Shown here: positions 45,902-54,787 of the stretch, in pieces | Layout of the letters: each line of letters begins with the position of its first letter | Numbering within the stretch: the first letter of the stretch is position 1 | Assembly: GCA_963734845.1 (NCBI GenBank) | Contig: CAVTIS010000018.1 | Coordinates: forward strand, 62,001 to 126,000 | Length of the DNA stretch: 64,000 nt | Source of the DNA: JAKAVN01 sp963734845 | GTDB lineage: Bacteria > Desulfobacterota > Binatia > Binatales > Binataceae | Direction of reading: 5' to 3' | Notes under the pieces: generated by a model | The model's database searches: none | What the model was told of the DNA's origin: nothing | What the model saw: only the letters and a program-made list of their open reading frames with translations | Position numbers and translations under genes: made by a program

Positions 45902-48127
45902 GTGGAAATTCCGCCCGTGGCGCCGGCTCAAAACCGCGTCGCGCGCGAACTCATGGCATTAGCGCTGCTCGCACTGGCCGTCTTCGGCGTGCTGAGCCTG
46001 GTCTCGGCCGCGGCCGGCCAGAATCCCAACCTGTGCGGCATCCTGGGCGGCGCGGCGGCCGCGATGGCAGACGATCTTTTCGGGGTCCAGGCTTACCTGC
46101 TGGCGATCATGGTGGCTGTGCTCGCGATACGAGTGTGGAGCGGCGCTCCGGGGCGCACGCTGGTGCGCGAGAGTTTCGGCGGCGCAGTTCTGCTGGTTGC
46201 GCTCAGCGCCGGCGCGGGACTGTTTGCCGGCGGCGCGCAGTCGGCGGGCGGAGAAGCGGGCGGCGCAATTGGCGGCGCGCTCGCGGCCACGCTCGGCAGC
46301 TACCTAAACGTGGGCGGCGGCTATCTCTGCGTCATGCTCGCGGTGATCGCGGCGTTGGTGATGATGCTGCGGCGCTCGCCGACCGAGTTGATGGCGGGGC
46401 TCGCCTCCAGCGTGCGCCTGCGCCGACGTGAACCGCGAAGCCTGCCTATCGACGACGATGGCGATTGGTCGGCTGGCGATGCCGACATTTCCGCCAGGGC
46501 CGCCGCGAGCGGGACGGCGAGCGCGCAGTCGAGTGCGCAAACCAGTGCCCACGTTCGTCCGCTCAAGGTCCGCCGTCTCGAGCCCACCGAGCTTCGCACG
46601 CGCGACAACAAATCGATGCGCCCCGGCCGCGCCAAAGGCGGCTACGAATTACCGGCGCTTTCGCTGCTCGACATGCCGCCCGCCGAGCATGCGCAGGTTG
46701 ACGAGAGCGCGCTGGAGCGCAGTGCCCGCGTGTTGGAGCAGAAGCTCGCCGACTTCGGAGTCGAGGGACGCGTGGTCGAGGTCCAGCCGGGGCCGGTGGT
46801 CACGATGTACAAGTTCGAGCCGGGCTCGGGAATCAAGGTCAGCCAGATCGTCAACTTGGCCGACGATCTCTCGATGGCGTTGCGGGCGGCGACCGTGCGA
46901 ATCCAGGCGCCGGTGCCGGGCGAAGCGGTGGTCGGAATCGAAGTGCCCAACCGCAAGCGCGAGAAGGTCTATCTGCGCGAGATCATGGAGGCCGAGGAAT
47001 TTGCAGCCGCCCGCAGCCAGCTCACGATTGCGCTCGGCAAGGATATCTCGGGACGTCCGATGGCGGCCGACCTTGCCCTGATGCCGCATCTACTGATCGC
47101 GGGTGCGACCGGCACCGGGAAGTCGGTGTCGATCCATACGATGATCGGATCGATTCTCTTCAACGCGACCGCCGACGACGTGCGCTTCATCCTGATCGAT
47201 CCCAAGATGCTCGAGCTGTCGGTCTACGAGAACATCCCGCACCTGCTGGTTCCGGTGGTGGTCGACCCGGAAAAGGCGGCGGCCGCGCTTTTGTGGGCGA
47301 CGCAGGAGATGGAGACGCGCTACCGGATGATGCGCGAGATGGGCGTGCGCAATATCGACGGCTACAACCGCGCCCTGGGCGCGGCCGGCAAGGTGGTCGA
47401 GCTCAAGCCGGTAAATCTGGTCGAGGAAGGCGTGGGCCGAGCCAGGACGGATGACGGCGAGCCGATCAAGCATCGCCGTCTGCCCAAAATAGTGATCGTC
47501 ATCGACGAATTGGCCGACCTGCTGCTGAGCGAGGGCAAGACCGTCGAACGCGACATCACGCGGCTTGCGCAAAAGGCGCGCGCGTCGGGAATCCATCTGA
47601 TTCTCGCCACGCAGCGTCCGTCGGTCGATGTTCTGACCGGGCTGATCAAGGCGAATCTGCCGGCCCGCATCTCGCTGCAGGTGACCTCGCGCGTGGACTC
47701 GCGCACCATCCTCGATTCGATCGGCGCCGAACGGCTGCTCGGCGCGGGCGACATGCTGTTCATGCCGCCGGGCAGCGCGAAATTGCGCCGCCTGCACGGA
47801 CCGTTCGTTTCGGAGACCGAGATTCGCCGGGTGGTCGATTTTCTCCGCGCCCAAGGCGCGCCGGACTACCAGATGGAAATTCTGGAGACCAAGGCGCCGT
47901 CGGAGGACGGCCTCGACGGTGGCGGCGGCGAGCATGACGACCTCTACGACGAGGCGGTGCGAATCGTGCTCGAAACCAACCAAGCGTCGGTCTCGATGAT
48001 CCAGCGGCGCCTGCGAATCGGCTACAATCGGGCGGCCCGGATGGTCGAGCAGATGGAACGCGAGGGGCTGGTGACGCCGGGCGACGGGATGCGCCCGCGC
48101 GAAGTCCGATCGCGCAACGCCAACTAA
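45902..48127 (+). CDS. ftsK: DNA translocase FtsK/SpoIIIE
   Basis: A 741-residue DNA pump that moves chromosome termini during division. Four to five N-terminal membrane helices (about residues 15-150), a short polar linker (about 100 residues, far shorter than in E. coli) and the motor follow. The motor has Walker A GATGTGKSVSIH, Walker B IVIVIDELADLL and LATQRPSVDVLTG. The C-terminal gamma winged helix (ALVLETNQASVSMIQRRLRI-like segment) reads KOPS-type DNA signs. GTG 45902 is the first start in frame, 56 bp after the rnj stop. The size is typical of FtsK outside the enterics. Confidence 0.95.
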   Translation: MEIPPVAPAQNRVARELMALALLALAVFGVLSLVSAAAGQNPNLCGILGGAAAAMADDLFGVQAYLLAIMVAVLAIRVWSGAPGRTLVRESFGGAVLLVALSAGAGLFAGGAQSAGGEAGGAIGGALAATLGSYLNVGGGYLCVMLAVIAALVMMLRRSPTELMAGLASSVRLRRREPRSLPIDDDGDWSAGDADISARAAASGTASAQSSAQTSAHVRPLKVRRLEPTELRTRDNKSMRPGRAKGGYELPALSLLDMPPAEHAQVDESALERSARVLEQKLADFGVEGRVVEVQPGPVVTMYKFEPGSGIKVSQIVNLADDLSMALRAATVRIQAPVPGEAVVGIEVPNRKREKVYLREIMEAEEFAAARSQLTIALGKDISGRPMAADLALMPHLLIAGATGTGKSVSIHTMIGSILFNATADDVRFILIDPKMLELSVYENIPHLLVPVVVDPEKAAAALLWATQEMETRYRMMREMGVRNIDGYNRALGAAGKVVELKPVNLVEEGVGRARTDDGEPIKHRRLPKIVIVIDELADLLLSEGKTVERDITRLAQKARASGIHLILATQRPSVDVLTGLIKANLPARISLQVTSRVDSRTILDSIGAERLLGAGDMLFMPPGSAKLRRLHGPFVSETEIRRVVDFLRAQGAPDYQMEILETKAPSEDGLDGGGGEHDDLYDEAVRIVLETNQASVSMIQRRLRIGYNRAARMVEQMEREGLVTPGDGMRPREVRSRNAN

Positions 48128-48206
48128 CCCTCAAATTCAAAAACAGTTTCGCGATCGCACGAACGAAACTTCGATGGCGCGGCTGCGTCCTATAGACTGG
48201 AATTAG

Positions 48207-48953
48207 ATGCCTACGATGCAAAGACTGCAACGGTTGCGTCGCCGCCCGCGTGGGGTTTTGCGCTTCGCGATACCCGCGGCGGTGGCCGCTATCGTCGTCG
48301 CCGCGTCATTTGGTCCTGTTTCGACGGCCGAGACTCGCTGCAAACCGATTCCGGCGAGCACTGCCGCTGATTCGGCGCCCAGCCTGGACACGACGCTGAC
48401 GCGTTTGCAGCAGCGTTACGATTGCTCGCGCTCGCTGCAAGCTAATTTTGACGAGAAGCTGAGCAGCCCCGGCGGCATGGCGCGGACTCGCAAGGGAACC
48501 GTCTATTTCAGAAAGGTGGGGCGGATGCGCTGGGAGTTTGCCGCGCCGTCCGAAGGAACCGTCGTGAGCGACGGCACAACTGTCTACGACTACGAAAAGG
48601 ACCTCAACCAGGTGGTCGAGCTGCCGGTGAGCAAGGCGCTAAAGAGCAGCGCCACCGCTTTTTTGCTCGGCCTGGGCAATATTCGCCGCGATTTCAAGGT
48701 GTCATTGCCGCCTGCCTCGTCCATCGACGGATTGATTTACGTGGTTCTGGTGCCCAAAAACGGCGGCGACACGATGGAACTGGGACTCGACCCGAAGAGT
48801 TACGACATTGTTAAGTTTAAGCTGATAAACCAGGTCGGCGGAGTTACCGAGCTAAAGTTCAGCGATATTCGGACCAACGTAGCACTTGATGACTCGTTGT
48901 TCGCGTTCACAGTCCCCGAAGGCGCGGACGTCGTTCGTCCCCAAAAGAACTGA
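48207..48953 (+). CDS. lolA: Outer membrane lipoprotein carrier LolA
   Basis: A 248-residue periplasmic chaperone that carries lipoproteins from LolCDE to the outer membrane. A signal peptide (FAIPAAVAAIVVAASFGPVSTA) is followed by a LolA fold: LQQRYDCSRSLQANFDEKLSS, TRKGTVYFRKVGRMRWEF and GTTVYDYEKDLNQVV. The N-terminal Arg-rich segment before the signal (RRRPRG) is longer than usual. It has two Cys in the mature part not common to the family. It follows ftsK by 79 bp; a 7-bp inverted repeat (48145-48151 with 48164-48170) lies in that gap. Confidence 0.93.
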   Translation: MPTMQRLQRLRRRPRGVLRFAIPAAVAAIVVAASFGPVSTAETRCKPIPASTAADSAPSLDTTLTRLQQRYDCSRSLQANFDEKLSSPGGMARTRKGTVYFRKVGRMRWEFAAPSEGTVVSDGTTVYDYEKDLNQVVELPVSKALKSSATAFLLGLGNIRRDFKVSLPPASSIDGLIYVVLVPKNGGDTMELGLDPKSYDIVKFKLINQVGGVTELKFSDIRTNVALDDSLFAFTVPEGADVVRPQKN

Positions 48954-49031
48954 AGCCCTATGCTAGCGCGGGACCCCGATTGCGCCGGTTGCCTGGGGAG
49001 AGTAAGCATATAAGCCCTATTTTTATCCGGT

Positions 49032-50378
49032 ATGGAAAGCGTTCACCTGATCAGCCTGGGATGTCCCAAAAACACAGCCGATAGCGAGCTGATGTTGGGG
49101 GCGCTGGTGCGCGCGGGATTCGAAGTCACGATGGACCCGCAGCAGGCGCAGGTGCTGCTGGTCAACACGTGCGCGTTTATCGAGCCGGCCAAGAAGGAAT
49201 CGATCGACGCTATTCTCGGGGCCGCCGAGGTCAAGAAGAATGGAGCGGGCAAGCGGCTGGTAGTGGCAGGATGCCTTTCGCAGCGCTATGGGAGCGAGCT
49301 TCGCGAGCAGTTCCCCGAGGTCGACATCTTCGTCGGCACCGGCAATTTTCTCGACCTTCCCGAACTCCTGCGCCGCAGCGAACGGCCCGAGTTGCGGCCG
49401 ATTCCTTACACCGGCGCCGCCCATCTGCTGCCCTCGGCCGAGGCGCCACGAATCAGGACCGGCGACCCGTTCAGCGCCTACCTGAAAGTTTCGGAGGGCT
49501 GCGACCATCGATGCGCTTTCTGCATCATTCCCAGGATTCGCGGTCGTCACGAGAGCCGCCCGCTCGACGACGTGGTGCAGGAGGCTATGCGGCTGGCGGC
49601 GAGCGGGGTGCGCGAGATCAATCTGATCGCGCAGGACCTTACCGCTTACGGCCGCGACCTGAAGCCGCGCGCGTCACTGGCGGCGCTGCTCCGCCGCCTC
49701 GCGCCAATCGACGGTATCCGATGGATCCGGCTGCTCTACTGTTATCCGAATTTCGTCACCGATGAGTTGCTCGCGGCGATCGCGAGTCTCGAAAAGGTGG
49801 TTAACTATATAGATATGCCGCTACAGCACGCCGACGATGCGATGCTGCGCGCGATGAAGCGCGAACGCTCCGCTGACGCGCTGCGCCGCCTGCTGGAGCG
49901 GGTCCGCGCGGCGATTCCCGGCGTGGCGCTGCGCACTTCTTTTATCGTTGGATTCCCGGGCGAGACCGACGCGGCATTCGCAGCCCTCGTCGATTTCGTG
50001 CGCGAGCAGAAATTCGACCGGGTCGGAGTCTTCACTTATTCGCGCGAGGAAAATACCGCGGCGTACGGCTTGGCGGACCAGGTTTCCGAAGGCGTCAAAC
50101 GGCGCCGGCGGGCAAAACTGATGGAGGTGGCGGCAGAAATTTCTCTGGAAAAGAACCGCGGCCTGGTAGGCCGCGAAATTGAAGTCATGGTCGAAGGGGC
50201 GGCCCCGGGGCGTGCGACGCGGTTACGCGCGCGGACCTCGGCCCAGGCGCCTGAAATCGACGGTACGGTCCTGCTCAGCGGCGAAGCCGAGCCGGGCGAG
50301 ATCGTCCGCGCGCGTATCGAGCGTGCGACGACCTACGACCTTCACGGACGGATCTTAGGCGCGGTGGCGCAATTATAA
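49032..50378 (+). CDS. rimO: Ribosomal protein uS12 methylthiotransferase RimO
   Basis: A 448-residue radical-SAM enzyme that adds a methylthio group to the conserved Asp of ribosomal protein S12. It has the N-terminal UPF0004 domain with a second [4Fe-4S] site (LISLGCPKNTADSE, NTCAF, AGCLSQRYG), the radical-SAM motif CDHRCAFC and a C-terminal TRAM domain. RimO rather than MiaB is supported by the HLISLGCPKN start and the VSEGCDHRC/IIPRIRGRHESR region. It sits 78 bp after lolA and 13 bp before the DksA-like gene. Confidence 0.95.
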   Translation: MESVHLISLGCPKNTADSELMLGALVRAGFEVTMDPQQAQVLLVNTCAFIEPAKKESIDAILGAAEVKKNGAGKRLVVAGCLSQRYGSELREQFPEVDIFVGTGNFLDLPELLRRSERPELRPIPYTGAAHLLPSAEAPRIRTGDPFSAYLKVSEGCDHRCAFCIIPRIRGRHESRPLDDVVQEAMRLAASGVREINLIAQDLTAYGRDLKPRASLAALLRRLAPIDGIRWIRLLYCYPNFVTDELLAAIASLEKVVNYIDMPLQHADDAMLRAMKRERSADALRRLLERVRAAIPGVALRTSFIVGFPGETDAAFAALVDFVREQKFDRVGVFTYSREENTAAYGLADQVSEGVKRRRRAKLMEVAAEISLEKNRGLVGREIEVMVEGAAPGRATRLRARTSAQAPEIDGTVLLSGEAEPGEIVRARIERATTYDLHGRILGAVAQL

Positions 50379-50391
50379 GGGGCGGCGAACG

Positions 50392-50844
50392 ATGCCGAAA
50401 AAAGCAGCAGCCACGAACAGGAAAAAGTTTCTGGCGAAGATGCGCGAGCAACTGGGAGAGATGAAGACCAAGCTGCTCAGCGAACTGGATTCCGAATTGC
50501 GCGCCGGGCGCGAGGCCAACAAGGACGAGGGCATGGATACCTACGACCTTGCCTCCGAAGAGCGCGACCGGGAGATCAATTTCATCCTGTCAGATCGCGA
50601 GCGGGTGAAAATCAAGCAGGTCGACGACGCGCTCGGCCGGCTCGACGACGGCTCTTACGGCGTTTGCGAGTCGTGCGGACTCGAGATCGCAGAGGAGCGC
50701 CTGCTGGCGTTGCCGTTTACGCGGTTATGCCGCGACTGCCAGCAGGATCAGGAAAAAGAGGCCAAGTCGCAGCGCCGCTTCGACGACGAGCGCAACACCT
50801 ATCGCAAGCTCGGATCGACCGACGCGGACGAGGAGACTCCCTAG
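50392..50844 (+). CDS. TraR/DksA C4-type zinc finger protein
   Basis: A 150-residue DksA-like protein. A Lys-rich N-terminus leads into a coiled-coil hairpin (MREQLGEMKTKLLSELDSEL... DLASEERDREINFILSDRER) and the zinc finger CESCGLEIAEERLLALPFTRLCRDC with four Cys. DksA-type proteins enter the RNA polymerase secondary channel and tune rRNA transcription with ppGpp. The tip motif DxxDxA of E. coli DksA is not exact here (TYDLASEE). It is close to rimO and ends the dense run. Confidence 0.9.
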   Translation: MPKKAAATNRKKFLAKMREQLGEMKTKLLSELDSELRAGREANKDEGMDTYDLASEERDREINFILSDRERVKIKQVDDALGRLDDGSYGVCESCGLEIAEERLLALPFTRLCRDCQQDQEKEAKSQRRFDDERNTYRKLGSTDADEETP

Positions 50845-51154
50845 AATCCCGATCGCGTCACGCAGGTTACACAAAACTACAGAGGGGCCTGCAGGCAGGC
50901 CTGACGGGAGTACGCCTGCCGGGTGGAACCGAAATGAGCCAAGACGCGCATCGGTGGATGAGCCTCGGCAAAGCGTCTTTACCCCCGCTCGGTCCACGGG
51001 CATTCTAGTTCTGTAGCGGCGCGAGTTGATGGTTGGCACGCGAGCGCGTGATCCTTCAGCGGTGCCGCTTGGCAGGATGTGTGTGCCTTGGCAGGATGTA
51101 TGTGCGGGGCGAAACATGGAAACGCCCGGCCGGTATCTACCTGGGAAGGTATAA
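50845..51154. other. 310-bp gap after the DksA-like gene with several hairpins
   Basis: No gene is supported. The gap holds a 7-bp stem 50894-50900/50914-50920, a 7-bp stem 50941-50947/50973-50979 with a small inner hairpin (50949-50952/50957-50960) and a T-rich end (TCTTTA), and a possible outer pairing of GTGG-A-ACCG (about 50922-50930) with CGGTCCAC (50990-50997). A 5-bp stem with tetraloop (51037-51050) and two copies of a 19-bp unit (51068-51105) follow. The 50941-50979 stem may be the terminator of the dksA-like operon. The rest may be a structured leader or a small RNA. Confidence 0.45.
51068..51105 (+). repeat. Tandem 19-bp duplication upstream of the Mrp-like gene
   Basis: Copies at 51068-51086 (CTTGGCAGGATGTGTGTGC) and 51087-51105 differ at one base. 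They lie 50 bp before the start codon of the Mrp-like gene. Confidence 0.85.
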
Positions 51155-52114
51155 TTGAGGACAAGAATTTTCTGCGAGGCGTCCTCCGACAGGGCGCCGG
51201 CCGGCATTAATGCAGACAACGGAGCGGCGGCAATCTTAAAGCCGCCCGGCGCGCGCGCGGTTGTCGCTTTTGCCAGCGCCAGGGGCGGCGTCGGCAAGAG
51301 CGGAATCTGCGTCAATGTCGCCGCCGCGCTGGCGATGACCGGGCGCAAGGTCGCGATTGTCGATGCCGACCTGAACTCGCCGGGTCTGCTGGGGATGCTC
51401 GGGCTGAAGCCGCTTCGGCGGTTCGCGCCCGGCGAGGCGATCGATCCCGCTTCGGGTCCGCTGGGAATCCGAGTGGTGGCGTCGAGCCAGCTGGCCGACG
51501 GCGAGCCGGCGGCGTTCAGCTTCATCGAGGGCGATGAGACGCCGGCGCCGGCAGTAGCGCAAAACGGCGCCGGCTCGCTCGAGATCGACTATCGTGGCGC
51601 GCTGCGCCGCCTGATCGAAGCGCGCTTCGGGCCGCTCGATCTGATGCTTATCGATCTCGCCTCGGGCCTCTCGCCGTTGCATTGCCTTGCCGAAGTGATC
51701 GAACTCACCGGCATTGTAATGGTTACGCGCCCATCCGAGGCCTGCGTGCGTGCGACGCACGACGCGCTCAAGACCATCGCACACGACAAGATTGCGGTGC
51801 TTGGGCTTATCGAGAACATGCTCGGCTTCAACTGCGACAGTTGCCACACAGTGCGACCGCTCTTTCCGCAAGGCAACTTCCCGGGCCTGGCGCAAACGGT
51901 CGAGGCGCCGATTCTCGGACGGCTTCCATTCGATCCGCGGCTGGCGGATTGCGCCGAACGCGGCGCGCTATTCTTGCGGGAATATCCTGAAGCGCCGCTG
52001 ACCAAGCAGTTCGCGGCGATCGCCGCCACGCTGGAACAAGAAATCGCACGGCGCACCCCCGTCGCCGTGATGCCGCCTCCACCACCACCGCTTGTTACCG
52101 AAGAGCCTGCCTGA
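51155..52114 (+). CDS. Mrp/MinD-like P-loop ATPase
   Basis: A 319-residue ATPase of the Mrp/NBP35-MinD class. The P-loop reads SARGGVGKS (residues 41-49): the signature Lys of the deviant Walker A is Arg here. IVDADLNSPG is the A' motif. A short Cys pair, Cys227 and Cys230 in ENMLGFNCDSC, corresponds to the CxxC by which Mrp proteins bind an Fe-S cluster. Mrp proteins carry or help insert Fe-S clusters. The Pro-rich end (MPPPPPPL) and the 30-residue leader are not conserved in type. TTG 51155 follows GGGAAGG. It stands alone, convergent with the FGase-like gene. Confidence 0.82.
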   Translation: MRTRIFCEASSDRAPAGINADNGAAAILKPPGARAVVAFASARGGVGKSGICVNVAAALAMTGRKVAIVDADLNSPGLLGMLGLKPLRRFAPGEAIDPASGPLGIRVVASSQLADGEPAAFSFIEGDETPAPAVAQNGAGSLEIDYRGALRRLIEARFGPLDLMLIDLASGLSPLHCLAEVIELTGIVMVTRPSEACVRATHDALKTIAHDKIAVLGLIENMLGFNCDSCHTVRPLFPQGNFPGLAQTVEAPILGRLPFDPRLADCAERGALFLREYPEAPLTKQFAAIAATLEQEIARRTPVAVMPPPPPPLVTEEPA

Positions 52115-52117
52115 GCG

Positions 52118-54010
52118 CTAGCTCTCGCCGTTATCGGCGTCGGCAAGGTCCACCGCCGCGGACGGCGCGGGCAAGCTACCGTGCGAGTATTCGAACATCC
52201 CCGCGCCGCGAAGATCCCCGGGATGGTTTCCGCTATGACCTCCGCTATGATTTCCGACGCGAAATGTGGCGAAGCCAAGTGAGGTCAAGATTCGGCTCTG
52301 CGCGGGGCCCGGCCGCGACAGCATCACGAAGCTGTGGACCTCGCCGTCAATCATGACTTGGTGCGTGAGCGCGTGGCCGTCGCCGATTGGCCGCAGTATG
52401 GCGCTGATTCGCTGCGGCGGACGTCTGGGCGCGGCGGCAGTGAATTTAAGGCGCTCCAGGCCGGCGTCGGCCCATCGTCCGCGATCGAGCACGCGCGAAC
52501 TCGCCCTCTCCACGGCTTCATTGTCGATTAGCGTGCGCGCTTCGACGGCGCGCGGCGACGCTCCGTCGGGCAGCACGGCCCACATCATCCGGCGCTCTTT
52601 AAAGACGGCGTTGCCGATTCCAATAAGCGAGCGCCCGACTCGGGCGACGGCCTGAATCCGACGTCTTTCTCCGGCGATTGAGAAATGGCCGGTGACGCGG
52701 CCGAAGATACCCTGACCGGCGTGCTCCGGACGAGTGATTGATTCGATTAGCGTTTCGGTCTGCAATTTTGGCCGCGCGCTCTTCGCCGGCCAGGTTTCGA
52801 ACTCCGCGTGAAGCGCCATCGATTCATGAAGCGCAGCCTTGGCGAGGGCGTGTTCGACGCTTAGATAGGCTCTTCCGTCTTCAACCACCACCGCCGGCCC
52901 GGCAAACTCGAAATACATGCGCCCTTCGCGAATTCGCAAAGCCAGCGGACCCAGCGTCAGGCTCTTGGTGGTACGCGTGACGCGCCCCTCGGCCGTGAAG
53001 AGCGCGATGCGCTCGCGGCCCAGCATCACCATCACGCGCGCGCCGGCGGCGCCCGAGCCAAGATCGAAACTCGCCATCGCGCCGATCTGCGCGGACGAAT
53101 CGTAAAACTCCAGTCCGACTCGCAGTGGTCCGGCGGACGTTTGCGGCGCGCTTCGACGGGGCGTCGGCGCGGGAACCTCAGCGGTGCGCACGATCTCGAT
53201 GCGGCTCGTGCGCTTGGCGCCGTTGGTTGTCGACGCGGCGGCCGCCAGATCGCATCGCGCGAACGACTCGGCGATTGCGGCGATGGTTTTGGCGCGGAAG
53301 CGGCCAGGCATCCGCAGCGCCACTGAAAGTTCTAGTTGTACAGCCTCCAGCGCGCCGCGCGCGTTGAGGGCGGCAAGACGCCGCAGCGTACCGATCGAGC
53401 TCGACGCATGACGCTGAGTGAACGCCTGCAGCAGATTGTTGGCGCCGGCGCCCGGATAGCGCAGGCCGAAGGTGGGCTCGATACCGCTGCGTCCTAGCAC
53501 TTCGAAGAAGTCGACCAGCGGCCCGTTTACGAAACCATCGCTGGCGGAGACATGCGCGCCGCATGCGGGCAGCAGCGCCCCGTTGGCCGATTTGACTCCG
53601 ATGCCGACGTCGACGCGCGGCTCGATAACGTTCCATCCGTGAATCAGCAGGACCACGGCGCGTCCGCGCTGCGCGACGATTCGCTCCAGGCGCGCGGCGA
53701 TAAGTTCGAGCATCCACGGCGCCTCGCTCATCACCTGGCTTAGACGGTTAAGGTCGAGCCGGTTGCGATCCATCCCGGAATTGATGATCGCGCCTGCGCC
53801 GAGGCGCTGCGCCAACTCGTGCGTTATGTCGGCGGTGTAGAGATCGTTGACCTTGGGATTGAGCAGCGCTCGCGTAGCCGGGCCAGCCTGGCCGCCGTGG
53901 GGCGCAATCAGCAATACCGGCGCGTCGCCGTCGGCCGCCTGGAGCCATCGTGCGCTTTTCGGCGCCGCGGCCTGGTCGAAACTATGCGGCCCGCCCCTCG
54001 ACCCTGTCAT
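52118..54010 (-). CDS. Two-part protein: N-formylglutamate amidohydrolase-like domain plus unknown C-terminal domain
   Basis: A 630-residue protein. The first 230 residues resemble N-formylglutamate amidohydrolases: LLIAPHGGQAG (His38), RNRLDLNR (82-89) and VLLIHGWN (His124). From about residue 290 a beta-rich domain with VGLEFYDSSAQIGAMASFDLG and RVTGHFSIAGERRRIQAVARVG has no family I know. The tail has a His/Gly cluster (GNHSGGHSGNHPG) that could bind metal. The start ATG overlaps the pcs stop (TGATG), which points to translational coupling with pcs. A lipid- or amide-hydrolysing role is likely but unproven. Confidence 0.7.
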   Translation of the reverse strand: MTGSRGGPHSFDQAAAPKSARWLQAADGDAPVLLIAPHGGQAGPATRALLNPKVNDLYTADITHELAQRLGAGAIINSGMDRNRLDLNRLSQVMSEAPWMLELIAARLERIVAQRGRAVVLLIHGWNVIEPRVDVGIGVKSANGALLPACGAHVSASDGFVNGPLVDFFEVLGRSGIEPTFGLRYPGAGANNLLQAFTQRHASSSIGTLRRLAALNARGALEAVQLELSVALRMPGRFRAKTIAAIAESFARCDLAAAASTTNGAKRTSRIEIVRTAEVPAPTPRRSAPQTSAGPLRVGLEFYDSSAQIGAMASFDLGSGAAGARVMVMLGRERIALFTAEGRVTRTTKSLTLGPLALRIREGRMYFEFAGPAVVVEDGRAYLSVEHALAKAALHESMALHAEFETWPAKSARPKLQTETLIESITRPEHAGQGIFGRVTGHFSIAGERRRIQAVARVGRSLIGIGNAVFKERRMMWAVLPDGASPRAVEARTLIDNEAVERASSRVLDRGRWADAGLERLKFTAAAPRRPPQRISAILRPIGDGHALTHQVMIDGEVHSFVMLSRPGPAQSRILTSLGFATFRVGNHSGGHSGNHPGDLRGAGMFEYSHGSLPAPSAAVDLADADNGES

Positions 54011-54714
54011 CAATGTTGCCCCGCGACGCCGGACCGATAACGCCGAAGTTTCAGCGCCGCGCGCGCGTGCAGGATGAACGAGGCGACCAGGTAATAAGCG
54101 ATGAACGACAGCGATGCGAAGAGTAATACGGGATGATTAGCGGGCAACTCGGCCAGCAGCGCGAGCGTGACTATCCCCCAGGCGATCGACAGCGTAAGCG
54201 TAACGGCACGCAGCGGCCCGGTACGGTTCGGATAGATGTATTTGATCGGCACGAACACCATGATCGCGAACACCGCAACGACGATCGTGCCGGCGAGCGC
54301 GCCGACGCCAAGACAATAGAGATAAAACGCGACCAGGTTCCAGTACGAAGGAAAGCCGCGGAAGTAATGGTCGTCGGTCTTGGCCTCGACATGGCAAAAG
54401 CCGTAGCCGCTTGCCAGCATCGCAAAGCCGCCGACGAGATAGCCGCCGAGACCAGGCTCGAGAATTCCCGCGCGCAGCATCAAGAAGACCGGAGCGAGCA
54501 CGTAGGTCAGGTAGTCGACGATGTTGTCGAGCAATGCACCGTCGAAGTGCGGGATGCGCCGGCGCACTTCGAGCAGGCGCGCGAGCGGACCGTCGCTGGA
54601 ATCAATCGCGGTGGCGACCGCCATCGCGATGAAGCTCGCGCGAAAATCGCCGCGCGCGGCGTAATCGATTGAAACCAGGCCGGCGACCGCTCCGAGCGCG
54701 GTGTATAGATGCAC
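54010..54714 (-). CDS. pcs: Phosphatidylcholine synthase
   Basis: A 234-residue CDP-alcohol phosphatidyltransferase that condenses CDP-diacylglycerol with choline. The motif DGPLAR, 12 residues, then GALLDNIVD (residues 41-67) has the 12-residue spacing known from rhizobial Pcs instead of the usual 8. SYWNLVAFYLYCLG and the FVPIKYIYPNRTGPLR segment also fit Pcs, and about eight hydrophobic segments are visible. The GTG start at 54714 is the first possible, yet the codons before it (CAWG) also look like family sequence, so a rare start further upstream is possible. Phosphatidylcholine occurs in few bacterial groups and needs imported choline. Confidence 0.88.
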   Translation of the reverse strand: MHLYTALGAVAGLVSIDYAARGDFRASFIAMAVATAIDSSDGPLARLLEVRRRIPHFDGALLDNIVDYLTYVLAPVFLMLRAGILEPGLGGYLVGGFAMLASGYGFCHVEAKTDDHYFRGFPSYWNLVAFYLYCLGVGALAGTIVVAVFAIMVFVPIKYIYPNRTGPLRAVTLTLSIAWGIVTLALLAELPANHPVLLFASLSFIAYYLVASFILHARAALKLRRYRSGVAGQH

Positions 54715-54787
54715 GCCCCAGGCGCAAAGGCGCAGCCAGCGCTCGCGCCCAAGCGTCGCTGCGTCGCGGCTCGTCCGCGCAACCGGC

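Noticed and set aside
50392..50844. Calling the zinc finger protein DksA with gene symbol
   Set aside because: The acidic tip motif of DksA is not exact, so only the TraR/DksA family is claimed.
51150..51155. Perfect TATAAT directly before the Mrp-like start
   Set aside because: It overlaps the start codon and has no -35; a start of transcription downstream of it would miss the start codon.
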